Assembly: GCF_004801315.1 (NCBI RefSeq)
Contig: NZ_SSNW01000028.1
Span: 1-54,601, forward strand
Reading direction: 5' to 3'
Source: Deinococcus sp. Arct2-2
Lineage (GTDB): Bacteria > Deinococcota > Deinococci > Deinococcales > Deinococcaceae
Length of the DNA stretch: 54,601 nucleotides
Positions within the stretch are counted from its first letter, which is position 1. Each line of letters begins with the position of its first letter. This document shows positions 8,509 through 18,200 of this stretch, in pieces. The translations under genes were made by a program, and so were the position numbers. The notes beneath the pieces were generated by a model. The model saw only the letters and a list, made by a program, of their open reading frames with translations, was not told the DNA's origin and searched no databases.

Positions 8509-9185
8509 CCTGCCTCACCCCGGCCCAATCGGTAGCCGGTGCCCCGAATGGTGTCGATCAGGGCGTCGGCAGTCTTACGGCGGATCGTAGACACATACAC
8601 GTCAATCACTTTGGGCTCCACGGATCCGCCCTCGCCGCCCCATAGCCGCTCGATGATGTGGTCGCGCGAAAAGGCGCGCCCCGAATGGAGCGCCAGCAAT
8701 TCCAGCAGCGCAAACTCGCGGCGGGTCAGTTCAGCCCGCACGCCGGAGCCATACAGTTCCCGGCCCCCCAAATCCATCACCCAGCCGCCGGGAAGAGACA
8801 CCGTATTTTGTGCGTTGCCGCTGGCCCGCCGCAGCAAGGCCCGCACCCGCGCCCGCAACTCCTTGAAGGCAAAGGGCTTGAGCAGATAATCGTCTCCCCC
8901 TGCTTCCAGCCCTTCCACCCGGTCTTCCACGGTGCCCCGCGCCGTCAGGTACAGAATCGGCGTGGTGAGGCCACCCGCCCGGAGGGAACGCCCCAACTGG
9001 TAGCCCGCGTCAATGCCTTCGGGCAGCATCACGTCCAGCAGGATCAGGCCGTAAGGAAACAGCCGGGCGAGTTCGCCGCCCTCTGCGGCGCTCCCGGCGC
9101 GGTCGCACTCGTAGCCTTCCTCGGTCAAGCCGTCACTGAGCAGTTCGGCAATGTGTGGGTCATCCTCGATGATCAGCAGCCTCAT
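8505..9185 (-). CDS. OmpR-type response regulator
   Basis: A 226-residue DNA-binding regulator. The receiver domain (1-120) carries acidic residues Asp8-Asp9, phospho-acceptor Asp51 in LILLDVMLPEG, and Lys in LLKPFAFKEL. A winged-helix domain follows (about 130-225, with LTRREFALLELLALHSGR and a C-terminal TIRGTGYRLG). The ATG at 9185 was chosen over a longer open frame because AAGGAG precedes it and the receiver begins at once (MRLLIIEDD). It overlaps the PAP2 stop (ATGA) and the kinase start (GTGA). The three genes form one coupled unit, with the phosphatase unusually placed first. Confidence 0.93.
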   Translation of the reverse strand: MRLLIIEDDPHIAELLSDGLTEEGYECDRAGSAAEGGELARLFPYGLILLDVMLPEGIDAGYQLGRSLRAGGLTTPILYLTARGTVEDRVEGLEAGGDDYLLKPFAFKELRARVRALLRRASGNAQNTVSLPGGWVMDLGGRELYGSGVRAELTRREFALLELLALHSGRAFSRDHIIERLWGGEGGSVEPKVIDVYVSTIRRKTADALIDTIRGTGYRLGRGEAG

Positions 9186-9847
9186 GTGGCGTTCTCCTTG
9201 CTGCCGTGCGGTGTCAGGGGATGTAGCAGGCCGTACACGCCCAGCACCCACGCCGCGCCGGTCAGCCAGCCGCACAGGACGTCGGTGGGATAATGCACCC
9301 CCAAGTATAGGCGCGAGATACCGACCAATCCGGTAAAGGCTACCCCCAGCACGAGGGCGGGCCAGCGGTAGGGCGTGCGCCAAGCCAGCAAGATCAGCGC
9401 AGCGACAAAGGCGGCGCTGTACATGCTATGCCCACTGGGAAAACTGGCGTCGTGCTCCTGCACCAGTCGGGGCCACAAGTCGGGGCGCGAGCGGTGCAGG
9501 AGCAGTTTCATGACGATGTTCAGGGCCGCCGCACCCGCCACGCTCAGGCTCCAGAACGCCGCCAGTCGGTGGCCTCTGAACCACAGCACGGCGAGAATGA
9601 GGGCGCTGACCGGGGCGATAATGGGTGCGCCGCCAATGGTGGTGAACAGGAGCGCGATCCGGTCTAGCCTCGGGGTGGCGAAGTGGTGGAGCCACAGCAG
9701 AAAGGGTGTCTCGGGAGCGAAGCTCTGTCCTTCGAGGAGATCTTCAGCGACCGCTCCGACCAGGAGAAGGGGGAGCAGGATTCCGAGGAACAGACGCAAC
9801 AGGGCCACGGGACGGATTCGGTGGCGGTGAGAGAGGAGGGTGCTCAT
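9182..9847 (-). CDS. PAP2-family membrane phosphatase
   Basis: A 221-residue integral membrane acid phosphatase of the PAP2 superfamily, which includes undecaprenyl-diphosphate phosphatases and lipid phosphatases. The three signature motifs are complete: K114 to R121-P122 (KLLLHRSRP), PSGH (137-140) and SRLYLGVHYPTD (178-189). About five to six hydrophobic helices are visible. It is first in a coupled operon with a response regulator and sensor kinase. A role in recycling lipid carriers or remodelling envelope phospholipids under two-component control is an inference. About 215 bases of divergent upstream DNA separate it from the DUF347 gene and should hold both promoters. Confidence 0.9.
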   Translation of the reverse strand: MSTLLSHRHRIRPVALLRLFLGILLPLLLVGAVAEDLLEGQSFAPETPFLLWLHHFATPRLDRIALLFTTIGGAPIIAPVSALILAVLWFRGHRLAAFWSLSVAGAAALNIVMKLLLHRSRPDLWPRLVQEHDASFPSGHSMYSAAFVAALILLAWRTPYRWPALVLGVAFTGLVGISRLYLGVHYPTDVLCGWLTGAAWVLGVYGLLHPLTPHGSKENAT

Positions 9848-10062
9848 GCCGCCTAGCCTGCCGGGACAAGGTAAAGAAGCGGTATACCAACCGGGGTCAT
9901 CAGGCCAAACCCGCTCAGAAAGACTGCGCCTCCGGGCCTGTGATCTCCAGACGTGGCGCTCTATACCGGCATTTTACCCTCCGACTTTAAGGTGTTCCGC
10001 AGCGGCTTGCTCTTCAGAACACAACATGCAGGGCAGACCATGGGCCGCTGAATGAGGCACAC

Positions 10063-10860
10063 ATGAACTCACGCCTGAACACAGATACTCCTAGCCTAGG
10101 TCCGACCTTGTGGAGCAAAGTTCCGGAGGTGACCGTCTTCTTTTGGATCGTCAAGGTGATGGCGACGACGGTGGGGGAGACGGCTGCCGACTATCTCAAC
10201 ACCAACCTGCGCTTGGGCCTCACGGGAACCACCCTGCTGATGGGCCTGCTGCTGGCGTTGGCCCTGACCGCCCAGTTCCGCCTGAAGCGGTATGTGCCCA
10301 GCGTGTACTGGCTGTCCATCGTCCTGATCAGCGTCGTGGGCACGCTGATCACCGATAACCTCAGCGACAACTTCGGGGTCAGCCTGTGGACGAGTACCGG
10401 GATATTCAGCGTAGCCCTGATCGCCACGTTCGCCCTGTGGTACCGCCGCGAAGGCACTCTTTCCATCCACAGCATCTTCACGCCGAGGCGAGAGATGTTC
10501 TACTGGCTGGCGATCCTCTTCACGTTCGCACTGGGTACGGCGGCGGGCGACCTGATGGCCGAACAATTGCAACTGGGGTATCTGCCGTCAGCGCTGATCT
10601 TTGGCGGGGTCATCGGCGCGGTGGCGCTGGCTCACGTCTTCGCCCGCCTCGACGGCGTCTTGACCTTCTGGCTCGCCTATATCCTGACCCGTCCCTTGGG
10701 GGCGTCTATTGGCGACTACCTCTCGAAGGGCCATCAGGCGGGCGGTCTGGGGCTGGGGAGCACTCCCCTCAACGCCGCCTTCCTATGTTCGATTCTGGCG
10801 GTGGTCGCTTTTCTGACGGTCACGCGCCGGGATCAGGCCCAGATCGTCAAGGCCAGTTGA
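10063..10860 (+). CDS. DUF347-repeat membrane protein (COG4705-like)
   Basis: A 265-residue polytopic membrane protein of unknown function. A short internal repeat recurs four times, each inside a membrane segment: TTVGETAADYL (about 35-45), GTLITDNLSDN (93-103), GTAAGDLMAEQL (158-169) and GASIGDYLSKG (213-223). This is the DUF347 pattern. The regular G...D.L spacing with conserved acidic residues suggests a transport channel, possibly for metal ions, but no substrate is established. It is divergent from the PAP2 operon. The frame has an ATG preceded by a modest TGAGGC site. A role in acid, metal or stress response would be a guess. Confidence 0.8.
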   Translation: MNSRLNTDTPSLGPTLWSKVPEVTVFFWIVKVMATTVGETAADYLNTNLRLGLTGTTLLMGLLLALALTAQFRLKRYVPSVYWLSIVLISVVGTLITDNLSDNFGVSLWTSTGIFSVALIATFALWYRREGTLSIHSIFTPRREMFYWLAILFTFALGTAAGDLMAEQLQLGYLPSALIFGGVIGAVALAHVFARLDGVLTFWLAYILTRPLGASIGDYLSKGHQAGGLGLGSTPLNAAFLCSILAVVAFLTVTRRDQAQIVKAS

Positions 10861-11263
10861 GCCGCTGCACCGGCGGGCAAAGCGAAAAGTTCGGTTCCTT
10901 CGGTAGCGTGGGGGAGGCGTCTGGAAGCCTGAGGCGCACGGCCTACCAGCTCTGATTGGGGCAGCAGGGGCGTTTCATAGGCTGGCTGAGTTTCGGAGAC
11001 CATGCCGCGTTTTTACAGACTTGCTGAGGCGTGTTTTCGCGCGCCACTCGGACTCTTTGGGCATGACACCATGTGCTACGCGCGTGCTACAGGGCCGGGA
11101 TAGATGGGGATAATCGGGGATGGGTCAGGATGACGGGAGTCCGAAGAGCGTGTCCCAGACGCAGATTGGGGATGAACCGGGATAGACCGTGACGGCTCCG
11201 TCTAGATTGGGGTGGTAGGGGTCACGGACTTGTCCATAGGCGAACACAAGATTCCGCGATCAT
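10861..11263. other. Noncoding stretch with G-rich repeats
   Basis: No gene is visible. From about 11094 to 11220 the plus strand has many GGGGAT-like units. Runs of three or four G at 11106-11109, 11116-11119, 11122-11124 and 11135-11137 could form a G-quadruplex. Related units return at 11167-11172 and 11208-11220. The block lies immediately downstream of the decayed recombinase gene. Confidence 0.5.
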
Positions 11264-12090
11264 TTAAGCCAACGTGACGCCGTCAAAGGCGGCCCGGACT
11301 TCACTGTCGTCCATTTCGGCGTAGATGGCGGCGGTGTCGAGCTGGGCATGATGCAGGTGCTGAGCGACAACCCGCAGGTTCTTGGTTCAGGCGTACATCA
11401 GGGGACCGGCAGTGTGCCGCAAGCTGTGGACTTCCCGGCCGTCGTACCGGATGCCAGTCCGGTCACAGAGCGCTTTCAATCGCCGCCGGAGGGTCACGGG
11501 ATCTTTCCAGCCCAGTACCAATCCGGTGCTCGGCCCCAGCGCCTTAAGTCCTTCAACCACCTGGGGTGGCACGGCCACACGCGCTTTCTTGCCGCCTTTC
11601 CCGTTGACCACCGTCAAAACCCCGGCCCCCAGATGGACATCTTGCCAGTCGAGGGCGGCGGCTTCGGAGATGCGCAGCCCGCACATGCCCATAAGGAGCA
11701 GCATGGCGTGCTCGGCGGGGGTGACGGTGGAAGGCCCAGTAAAGGGCCACCACGGCTGCCCGGTGGGCATTGACACTGGCCGGCGCGAGGCCACGCGCCT
11801 CCACGCGCCTCGAGGCACCTGAGGGACTCGGTACCCGTGTCCGGGTCAGCGGCGAGGAGTTGTCCAGGGGCGCGGTTCAAGGCCCAAGTGAGGTCTGCGC
11901 GGGTGCTGGCCTTCTCCGCCCTCAGGGTGAGGGCGGAGCGTTTGCCCTGCAAATTTTGGTGGTGGCGCAACAGGGCCCACAGGGCACCGAGGTTCCGTGC
12001 GGCGACAGGTTCGCGCAGGCGTTCGGCACGGTTCTCCCGCTTGACTTGTGCCCAGGGGTAGCTTTCGGCGCGGTAACCCCCCTGAGTCAT
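11264..12090 (-). pseudogene. Tyrosine recombinase (XerC/D- or integrase-like), decayed
   Basis: Broken site-specific recombinase. The N-terminal SAM-like part is open from an ATG at 12090 with AAAGGGA ahead of it. The reading frame then changes twice, near 11800 and 11740. The catalytic part reads GLRISEAAALDWQDV and continues to VHSLRHTAGPLMYA. It then meets a TGA where the family continues. Ignoring that stop, the frame goes on with HLHHAQLDTAAIYAEMDDS to a TAA at 11264. The catalytic Arg, HxxR, second His and Tyr are thus all recognisable, but spread over three frames and one nonsense codon. It could once have served as a plasmid dimer resolvase or an integrase. It cannot be active as written. 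Confidence 0.8.
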
Positions 12091-12330
12091 AAGGGAATCC
12101 CTTTACAGACAGTTTTCTCCTGCTGACCTCATTCCGCCGCATCCTTCTCCTCTGATAATGACCATTGTTCGGGAAATTTACCGAAGCATCTGTCCGCTCC
12201 TTTGGTCGCCCGTCTGACAGTGGCTGAGAGTGTTGCCTTCGCACCGACAGTGGCCAAAGCCGCCCCACTGGCCTGTGAGAAACGGCGCGTACTCCAGTAT
12301 TTTCCAGCAGATACCGCTTGTTGATTCAGT

Positions 12331-12350
12331 ACTGATTGGCGCCAATCAGT
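12331..12350. promoter_or_regulatory. Perfect 20-bp palindrome
   Basis: ACTGATTGGCGCCAATCAGT is a perfect inverted repeat in an otherwise AT-rich noncoding stretch. It looks like a dimeric protein binding site. It lies just beside an AT-rich block of TACTT/AAGTA motifs (12362-12403) that resembles DNA near the partition genes. It is about 240 bases upstream of the decayed recombinase start. Confidence 0.6.
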
Positions 12351-12361
12351 TAAAACTATCT

Positions 12362-12403
12362 AAATACGCATTTACTTAGATACTTAAATAAGTAAATAAT
12401 TAC
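12362..12403. repeat. AT-rich TACTT/AAGTA motif cluster
   Basis: This 42-base run contains ATTTACTTAGATACTTAAAT followed by AAGTAAATAATTAC, two half-overlapping inverted repeats of the form TTACTT...AAGTAA. Very similar motifs flank the ParA/RHH genes (28612-28630 and 29936-29998) and follow the RHH gene copies (29605 and 50490). It could be a binding site for the RHH partition protein or an old origin fragment. Both are inferences. Confidence 0.45.
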
Positions 12404-12610
12404 TCTGCCCACACGTTGCTTCCACGACAGTCGTCGGGAGGGTGGGAAGCGGCTGGGTCGCGCCATTGTTGGCATCACCTCCTGCGCGTGAGGCTGAGCA
12501 AGCGGCTCGCGGCGTGAATAAAAATGTCACGCTGCTCCCGTTGGGTCGAGGCGAATGCGCTCCGAAGTGTGAAGCCGCCACCTCTAGAGGCTCAAGAGGT
12601 AGCGGCGCTG
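12404..12610. other. Noncoding DNA upstream of the large palindrome
   Basis: No gene with a family-like product is visible on either strand between the AT-rich motif cluster and the palindrome. Together with 12091-12330 it makes about 650 bases of gene-free DNA between the recombinase relic and the M23 peptidase gene. Confidence 0.5.
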
Positions 12611-12644
12611 CCACCCGCCCCACCGAGCTCGGTGGGGCGGGTGG
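12611..12644. repeat. Perfect 34-bp palindrome downstream of the M23 gene
   Basis: Two 17-base arms (CCACCCGCCCCACCGAG and its exact complement) meet without a spacer. The hairpin would be extremely stable. It lies about 100 bases past the stop of the M23 peptidase gene. No T-run follows on the minus strand, so it is not a textbook intrinsic terminator, though it could protect transcript ends. A dimeric binding site or cruciform is an alternative. Confidence 0.7.
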
Positions 12645-12744
12645 TGATGTCTGCTATCTGAAACGGAATTAAATTGAAGTGGTCATCTCCTGAGCCTTTC
12701 GCGTCCTGGAGCCAACAACTGACCAGCACCGACCGACAGGAGAC

Positions 12745-13794
12745 CTACTTTCGCCAGACCGCCACTGTGACTGAGCCGCACGTGTACGAAGAGGTCCGCG
12801 TATAGCCCTGAGTGGTATAGCTCGCCTGTTTTTCCGCTGCCTGGGCAGTGTTCATGCCATGAAACGACGCCCACTGGCCCTGTCTCGGCACCCACGTCGA
12901 GTTATAGGTGGAACCGTTCGAGGCGCACGTAATCAAGTTCGGCATCATGTTGGAATCGGCCAAGTGGTCAACCAGGGGCTGATAATCGGCACCTTCGGTA
13001 CCGTTAAAGGTCAGGTTTCCGGCGGGCCGGGGGGGCCAGAACAGCACCGAGGCATTGGGGAAGGTCTTGCCGGCCAGCGGCGTCCAGGGACCATTCAGAC
13101 TGGCTTTCCCGCCGGTAAACGGCGTGGTGAGCCCCCGCCCGAACGTCATGGGGATCGGCTGACCCCCCTTCTGTAGATGCACATGGAGGTGGGGGGCGGA
13201 AGAGGCCCCGGAGTTGCCGATGCGCCCCAGGAACTGCCCGGCATTGACCCGGGCACCAGCGGTGACCCGCACCTCTTGTTCGATCCCTGTGCTGTCGCTC
13301 TTGCCATTCGTGCCCGTGAACACCTGGGCATTGTGGGGGCACAGCGCGGCAGGAATGCTCCCGGGTTGAGCGTGGGCATACAGGGCTTGAGAGCCGTCGT
13401 CTTGCAAAATCCACAGGTGGTTGCCGCCGCCGGCGAACTTCAGGCCGGGCTTGTACAGGGGGTGCAAGGATCCCGGAATATTGTCAGGGGCGTTGCGCCA
13501 GCAGCCCACGACCGTGCCGGCCGCCATAGCGTAGAAGGGCTTGCCGTACACAATCCAGTTGCTGTTGACTGTGGTGTCGGTGGTGCCGGCTTTCATCCTG
13601 GACCAATTGGTGTCGGACACGCGGCGCAGGGCGCCGATGTCCTTGCCTTCCGCTTGAATCCCACCCGTGTGAACGCCCGCGTTGTAGCGCTCGCCTGCGT
13701 TGAGGTCGTCCCCTCTGAGAGGCAGGGTGAGAGCAGCGGCTGTCCAAGGAAGCGTAGCGATCACGAGGGCGGCCAGCAGGGTTGTTGAGGTCAT
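12745..13794 (-). CDS. Secreted M23-family peptidase (LasA-like)
   Basis: A 349-residue exported zinc peptidase predicted to cut peptidoglycan cross-links. It has a signal peptide (about 1-22, cleavage near AAALT) and a lysostaphin-type beta fold. GVHTGG (40-45) may hold a first zinc ligand. The stretches GGNHLWILQDDGSQALYAH and GRIGNSGASSAPHLHVHLQ follow, with the HxH pair at 202 and 204. The C-terminal 100 residues are Trp/Tyr/Ser-rich with two Cys and resemble a wall- or sugar-binding module, though this is unassigned. I chose the ATG at 13794 because AAGGAG precedes it; the longer open frame has no such site. It follows the StyA-like gene by 30 bases and is probably co-transcribed. Confidence 0.87.
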   Translation of the reverse strand: MTSTTLLAALVIATLPWTAAALTLPLRGDDLNAGERYNAGVHTGGIQAEGKDIGALRRVSDTNWSRMKAGTTDTTVNSNWIVYGKPFYAMAAGTVVGCWRNAPDNIPGSLHPLYKPGLKFAGGGNHLWILQDDGSQALYAHAQPGSIPAALCPHNAQVFTGTNGKSDSTGIEQEVRVTAGARVNAGQFLGRIGNSGASSAPHLHVHLQKGGQPIPMTFGRGLTTPFTGGKASLNGPWTPLAGKTFPNASVLFWPPRPAGNLTFNGTEGADYQPLVDHLADSNMMPNLITCASNGSTYNSTWVPRQGQWASFHGMNTAQAAEKQASYTTQGYTRTSSYTCGSVTVAVWRK

Positions 13795-13824
13795 GGGTGG
13801 ACTCCTTGACAAAGAGAACGAGCG

Positions 13825-15090
13825 TCAGGCCTGAGCGGCGGGGGAGGGGGCACCGTGGCGCGCCATGAGCGCGGCGGCTTCCTGCGGACTGGTCAACCAG
13901 GGAAAAAACTGTGGCGGATGATTGAAGCCGTTCACGAAGGCGTGGGCCAAACTGGGATGGCGCTGCGCGGCGTCCAAGACGCCCAGCACGTGTGGCGGCG
14001 GTGGCCCGAGCAGTGCGTTTGTCCAGTCGGTGACGTACTGGGCGTAGCCCCAGTAATCTTCGAAGGTGTCCTGCATCCAGCTGCGGTCAAATGGACGGTC
14101 ACCCTGCCACAGAATGCGTTCCAGATAGACAGCGGCGGCGCGGGCGGCGCTGCCCGCCCCCTGACCGGTCAGGGGATCGTTGACCACCACGGCGTCCCCC
14201 AGACCCAGGACGGGCCGGCCTGACGGAAGTGTGGCCACCGGATGCCGGACCTGTGGGGTGACTCGCCCTATGAGGGTTGCCATCGCGTCGGTCAACTGGG
14301 CGTCCTGGACCCGGTCGTATTCCCAGGGAACGAAAGTCGCCATCAGCGCCAGCATGCGTTGAACCTGTTCCGCGGCGTCCTGGACGTCCCCGAAGACGTC
14401 CAGTGGTCCTCCCGGGATGGCCTCGATCAGCACGTTCTCATAGGGCAGCCACGCGCCGTCCGCCGTGCGGGTCAAACCAGGCAGCAAAAAGACCTCGCCG
14501 ACTCCAGGAATCAGATTGAAGGTCACGGCACTGTGACCAGAGCGCGGCCTGACGCCTGTGAGATAGGCCAGCGCCAGGTGGCGTTGTGGCACGTCATACG
14601 GACTGCGCGGCGCGTCTCGTTCAAAGATCTGGCCCAGAGCGCCCTTACCGGTAGCGACCAGCACAAGGTCATGGGTATCGCTCAGGCGCTCGGCGGCCGT
14701 CACATCCGCGTGCTGGGTCACCACCTGCCCCCCCCGCTCCGCAAACGTGCGCTGCCAGTGCGCGAACTTGACGCGTTGATCGAGGCTGTAGGCCGGATGA
14801 TCCAGCCGAGCTTCGAAAGACATGGCCTTGTGCCCGGGCAGCTCAGGGTGCGGCACGCTGAAGGCAATGCCCTCGACCGGGGGGCAAAGCTCGTCCCAGA
14901 AGTTCAGGTTGAGCTGCCGCTCGGTTTCACAGGCGTCGTGAAACAGCGCCTGCGTACTCATCACCCGGCCCGACTCGACCTGCTCTGGTGTCCGGTCCGT
15001 CACCAGCGTTACCTGATACCCGTGATGCTGTAGACCCAGAGCCAGTTGGAGTCCTGCCTGGCCAGCACCGATCATCGCTATTCGCCTCAT
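13825..15090 (-). CDS. StyA-family FAD-dependent monooxygenase
   Basis: A 421-residue flavoprotein resembling styrene/indole monooxygenase oxygenase subunits, which epoxidise aromatic alkenes using reduced FAD from a separate reductase. The N terminus has the dinucleotide-binding fingerprint MIGAGQAGLQLALGL (6-20). Family-typical VTDRTPEQVESGRVMSTQ, GKGALGQIF and a late GDAVVVNDPLTGQGAGSAAR are also present. The ATG at 15090 is preceded by GGAGG at 5-base spacing. No StyB-like flavin reductase is visible in the window, so the reductant must come from elsewhere or the enzyme acts differently. The large ATPase/BTAD regulator lies directly upstream on the same strand and probably controls it. 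Confidence 0.87.
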   Translation of the reverse strand: MRRIAMIGAGQAGLQLALGLQHHGYQVTLVTDRTPEQVESGRVMSTQALFHDACETERQLNLNFWDELCPPVEGIAFSVPHPELPGHKAMSFEARLDHPAYSLDQRVKFAHWQRTFAERGGQVVTQHADVTAAERLSDTHDLVLVATGKGALGQIFERDAPRSPYDVPQRHLALAYLTGVRPRSGHSAVTFNLIPGVGEVFLLPGLTRTADGAWLPYENVLIEAIPGGPLDVFGDVQDAAEQVQRMLALMATFVPWEYDRVQDAQLTDAMATLIGRVTPQVRHPVATLPSGRPVLGLGDAVVVNDPLTGQGAGSAARAAAVYLERILWQGDRPFDRSWMQDTFEDYWGYAQYVTDWTNALLGPPPPHVLGVLDAAQRHPSLAHAFVNGFNHPPQFFPWLTSPQEAAALMARHGAPSPAAQA

Positions 15091-15281
15091 TCATCCTCCG
15101 TTCAGGCGCACATGCGCCAGGTCCTGGCCACAGCCTGTGGCGTTGGCCTCTGGTCGTCGCTTGTGAACCTGAGCGAAGCTTAGGAGCAGGCCGTGACATG
15201 GGCGTGACGTTTGATCGCTGAAAGAGGAATGCCGTCTCAGACAGGCTTTTCGGCCAAGTAAAACATCAGCGTACTAGTTTC

Positions 15282-18200
15282 TCATCCTATGCTCATATCT
15301 TGAGATGCCAAGAAATCTTCCCATGTCCCTGGCAGGGGTTCACCCACCAGCGCGCACTGCTGACGGATCTGGGTGTAGACCGACACCAGAGTCATCACCT
15401 CACCGCCTTCGCGCAGGCACCGCAGAGTCAGCGACAGGGCCGGCCAGTCAAACGGATCCATCGCCAGGAGAATCTGCCCCAGACGGGCAGCCTCTGCCGG
15501 ATCCTGTGGTTCGGCAGCGTAGGCCGCCAGCCGCAATCCGTAAGCCAGAACGTCCCGCGCGCTCGACAGAAAGTCAGGAACGTCAGCGGCATAGGCGCCG
15601 CGCCACAACGAGGTCTGCTGCGTTTTCAAAAAGAGTTCCGCATCGCTCATGACCTCCGCGCCTAGGGCGTAGCCGTAGTCGGTGCGCACCACACAGGCGG
15701 CACCGTACGTGGCGCGCAGGCGACGAATTTGTTGCCTCAGCCGCCCCATGGCCTGCTGCGGATCGTCATCCGGGGCCAGGATTTCCAGCAGCTCATCTGG
15801 GGTCACGCCTGGTCGCCCGGCCAGACGGTTCTCGAGCAGGCAGATGAGCAGCCTGAATCCCTTGGCGGACCGCTCTGCCAGGACTTCGCCGTCCTGCATC
15901 ATCTGCACCGGGCCCAGGACATTCAACTGGAGCAGGTCAGGCGTGGAGGTCGGCTCAGAGAGGGCTGGTTCCAGGGGCGCGTCCACCTCATCTCCGCCTT
16001 CTTGCGGCGGAAAGATTTGTAGTGTCCGGTAGGCGAAGCTGGAAAAGTGATGCTGCCTGAAAAAAGCCAGGCGCCGCTCTGCGGCCTGCCGGTCACCACG
16101 CAGACGGTCTGCTTCCAGCCCGAAGCGCTCCGCGTAAGCCGCCATCTTCATGGTTCGCCCCAGCGCGCACGCCTCCTCGAACGCTTGAATCGCGGCGGCG
16201 GTCTGTCCCTGACGTTCAAGCAAAAACCCCCGGGCAAAGCGGTAGAACGGTGCAGTGGCGGTTTGCCCGGTGGCCCGGATGATGGCCTCCCCCCCGTCAA
16301 TCTGCTGCTGCGCCCGCACCAGATCGCCGTGTGCGCTCTCGGCCCACGCACTGATACTCATCACCCAGGTCAGCAAACTCTTGTCCTGGACCTCCTGCGT
16401 GAGGCGCAGGCCCTGACGTGCGTGCCTCACAGCCAGGAGACCGTCTTGAGGCCGCGCCCATTCCAGGGACAGATTGCACAGGTACAGTTGGGTCAGGATG
16501 GTGTACATCGAGGCCTGGTCTCCGCTCAGCAGTTCCTGGGCGGCCAGCAGCAGATCTTGAGCTCCCTCAAAATCGCCCTGAATCATCAGGCAACTGGCCA
16601 GTTCGCCCTGGGCCCGGGCCAGGAGGCGGGGGTCGCCCTGCGCGTCGGCCAGTCGCACCGCCTGCTGTGCGTCTGCCGTTGCCGCGTGCACTTGCAGGGC
16701 CCAGCTGAGGACGCGGGCGCGCTCGAGGAGCAGCCCAGCTTGAAGACTGAACGCGCCGGCATGAGCACTGACCTCAATGGCCTCTCCGAGAGTGGCAAAC
16801 ATGTGTGGATTCGCCTGTGCAATCTGAATTCGGCCCAGGGCATGAAGAAGCGCGGCGCGCTCGGCGGGTTCAGGATTCCGGCCCAGCGCCCGCCGGATGC
16901 TGGTCTCCGCCTGATCTGCCTGACCAGTCCGCAACTGGGCCATCGCCACCTGAGCAGGCACCTGGGGAAAGCCGTCCAACTCGTTTTGATGCTGGGTCCA
17001 GATCTCCAGCGCTCCCGTAAAGTCGGAGGCGCCCACCCGGGTCTCCAGCCAGCAGGCCCAAAAGTCAGGCCGCTCGCGCAGGGCCCCTGGCGCGTTCTCC
17101 AGGAGGCGCTCAGCCTCCTGCCCCCGACCGGAGCGGGCCAGCAGCCCCGCACACAGGTATAGGGCTTCGGAACCGAGCGGGTCCAGCGAACAGGCCTGTG
17201 TGGCCCTGTGCAGGGCCCGTTCCAGTTGTAAAGGCGCCAGCGCCTGTGCCGCCTGAAGTGCCGTGGCGGCCCGTTCATGAAGAGGAACGAGGTCGGCCAA
17301 CTGATCCAGGAGATCGGCACAGGCAGCCGCCACTCCCTGAGCCTGCGCTGACACGAGCGCCTGTTCCAGCACCTGCACGGCCTCAGCGGCTGGAAGCTCG
17401 GCCCAGGGCAAAAAGCGGGCCGCGTGCTCCGGTTGAGTGTTCAGCAACGCCACACAGCGCCGCGCCACATCACGGCGCTGACGGTAGGGCGTCTCCTTGA
17501 GAGCGACTTCCCGGAACAGAGGATGACCGAAGCGGTGGCCGACCAGCAGGCCACTCGCCTGAGCATCCCGAACGAGAGAGGCGGCGGTGTCTGCCTCAAG
17601 GTCACCGAGCGCGCCTGCCGTTTCGATATCCAGCTGGAGGTCCGGCAAAGCGGTGTCCCACATGGCCCAGAGACCCAGCAGGCGCTGACCATCCGCTGGA
17701 GAACCAGAAGGCGAGTGCACCACATTCAACTGGTCTGCGATCAGGGCCTCGACACTCGTCGGAAGGGTGGACGCCGCCGGCTCTCTCCAGCGCCAGCGAT
17801 CACCATCCAGATACAGAGCACCACTGCGGGTCAGATGACGGACGAACTCCAACATGAAGAGCGGGTTGCCCTGACACCGGGGCTCCAGCCAGAACAACGC
17901 CGCTTCCGGCAAGGGTCCCTGAAGCTGGTGTTCCAAGACCACACGCGCCGCCGCTGCACTCAGGGGAGCGAGCCGCTGTTCTGCGAAGGGTTCAGGCAGC
18001 GCCGTGCGACTGGTCACCACCAGCGCCACTCCCTTGTTCCGCGGAAGTGAGCGGGCCAGTGCCAACCAGAAGTGGGCCGTGCGGTCAGCGATTTCGTGAT
18101 AGTCCTCAGCCCAGACCACGATGGGCGCCGCGTGGCTGAGTAAGGCGCTAATGGCCGTACCCAGGACTTCCGTCTCCTCCCGCTGACCTCCGAGGTGACG

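Noticed and set aside
8658..9293. 211-residue plus-strand ORF
   Set aside because: Shadow of the response regulator; the translation is Gln/Arg/His-rich without domain signs.
10861..11263. Attachment site of the decayed recombinase
   Set aside because: G-rich repeats are present, but no matching pair of core sequences was found to support a specific att site.
12611..12644. Standard intrinsic terminator
   Set aside because: The stem is excellent but no T-run follows on either strand, so I list it as a palindrome only.
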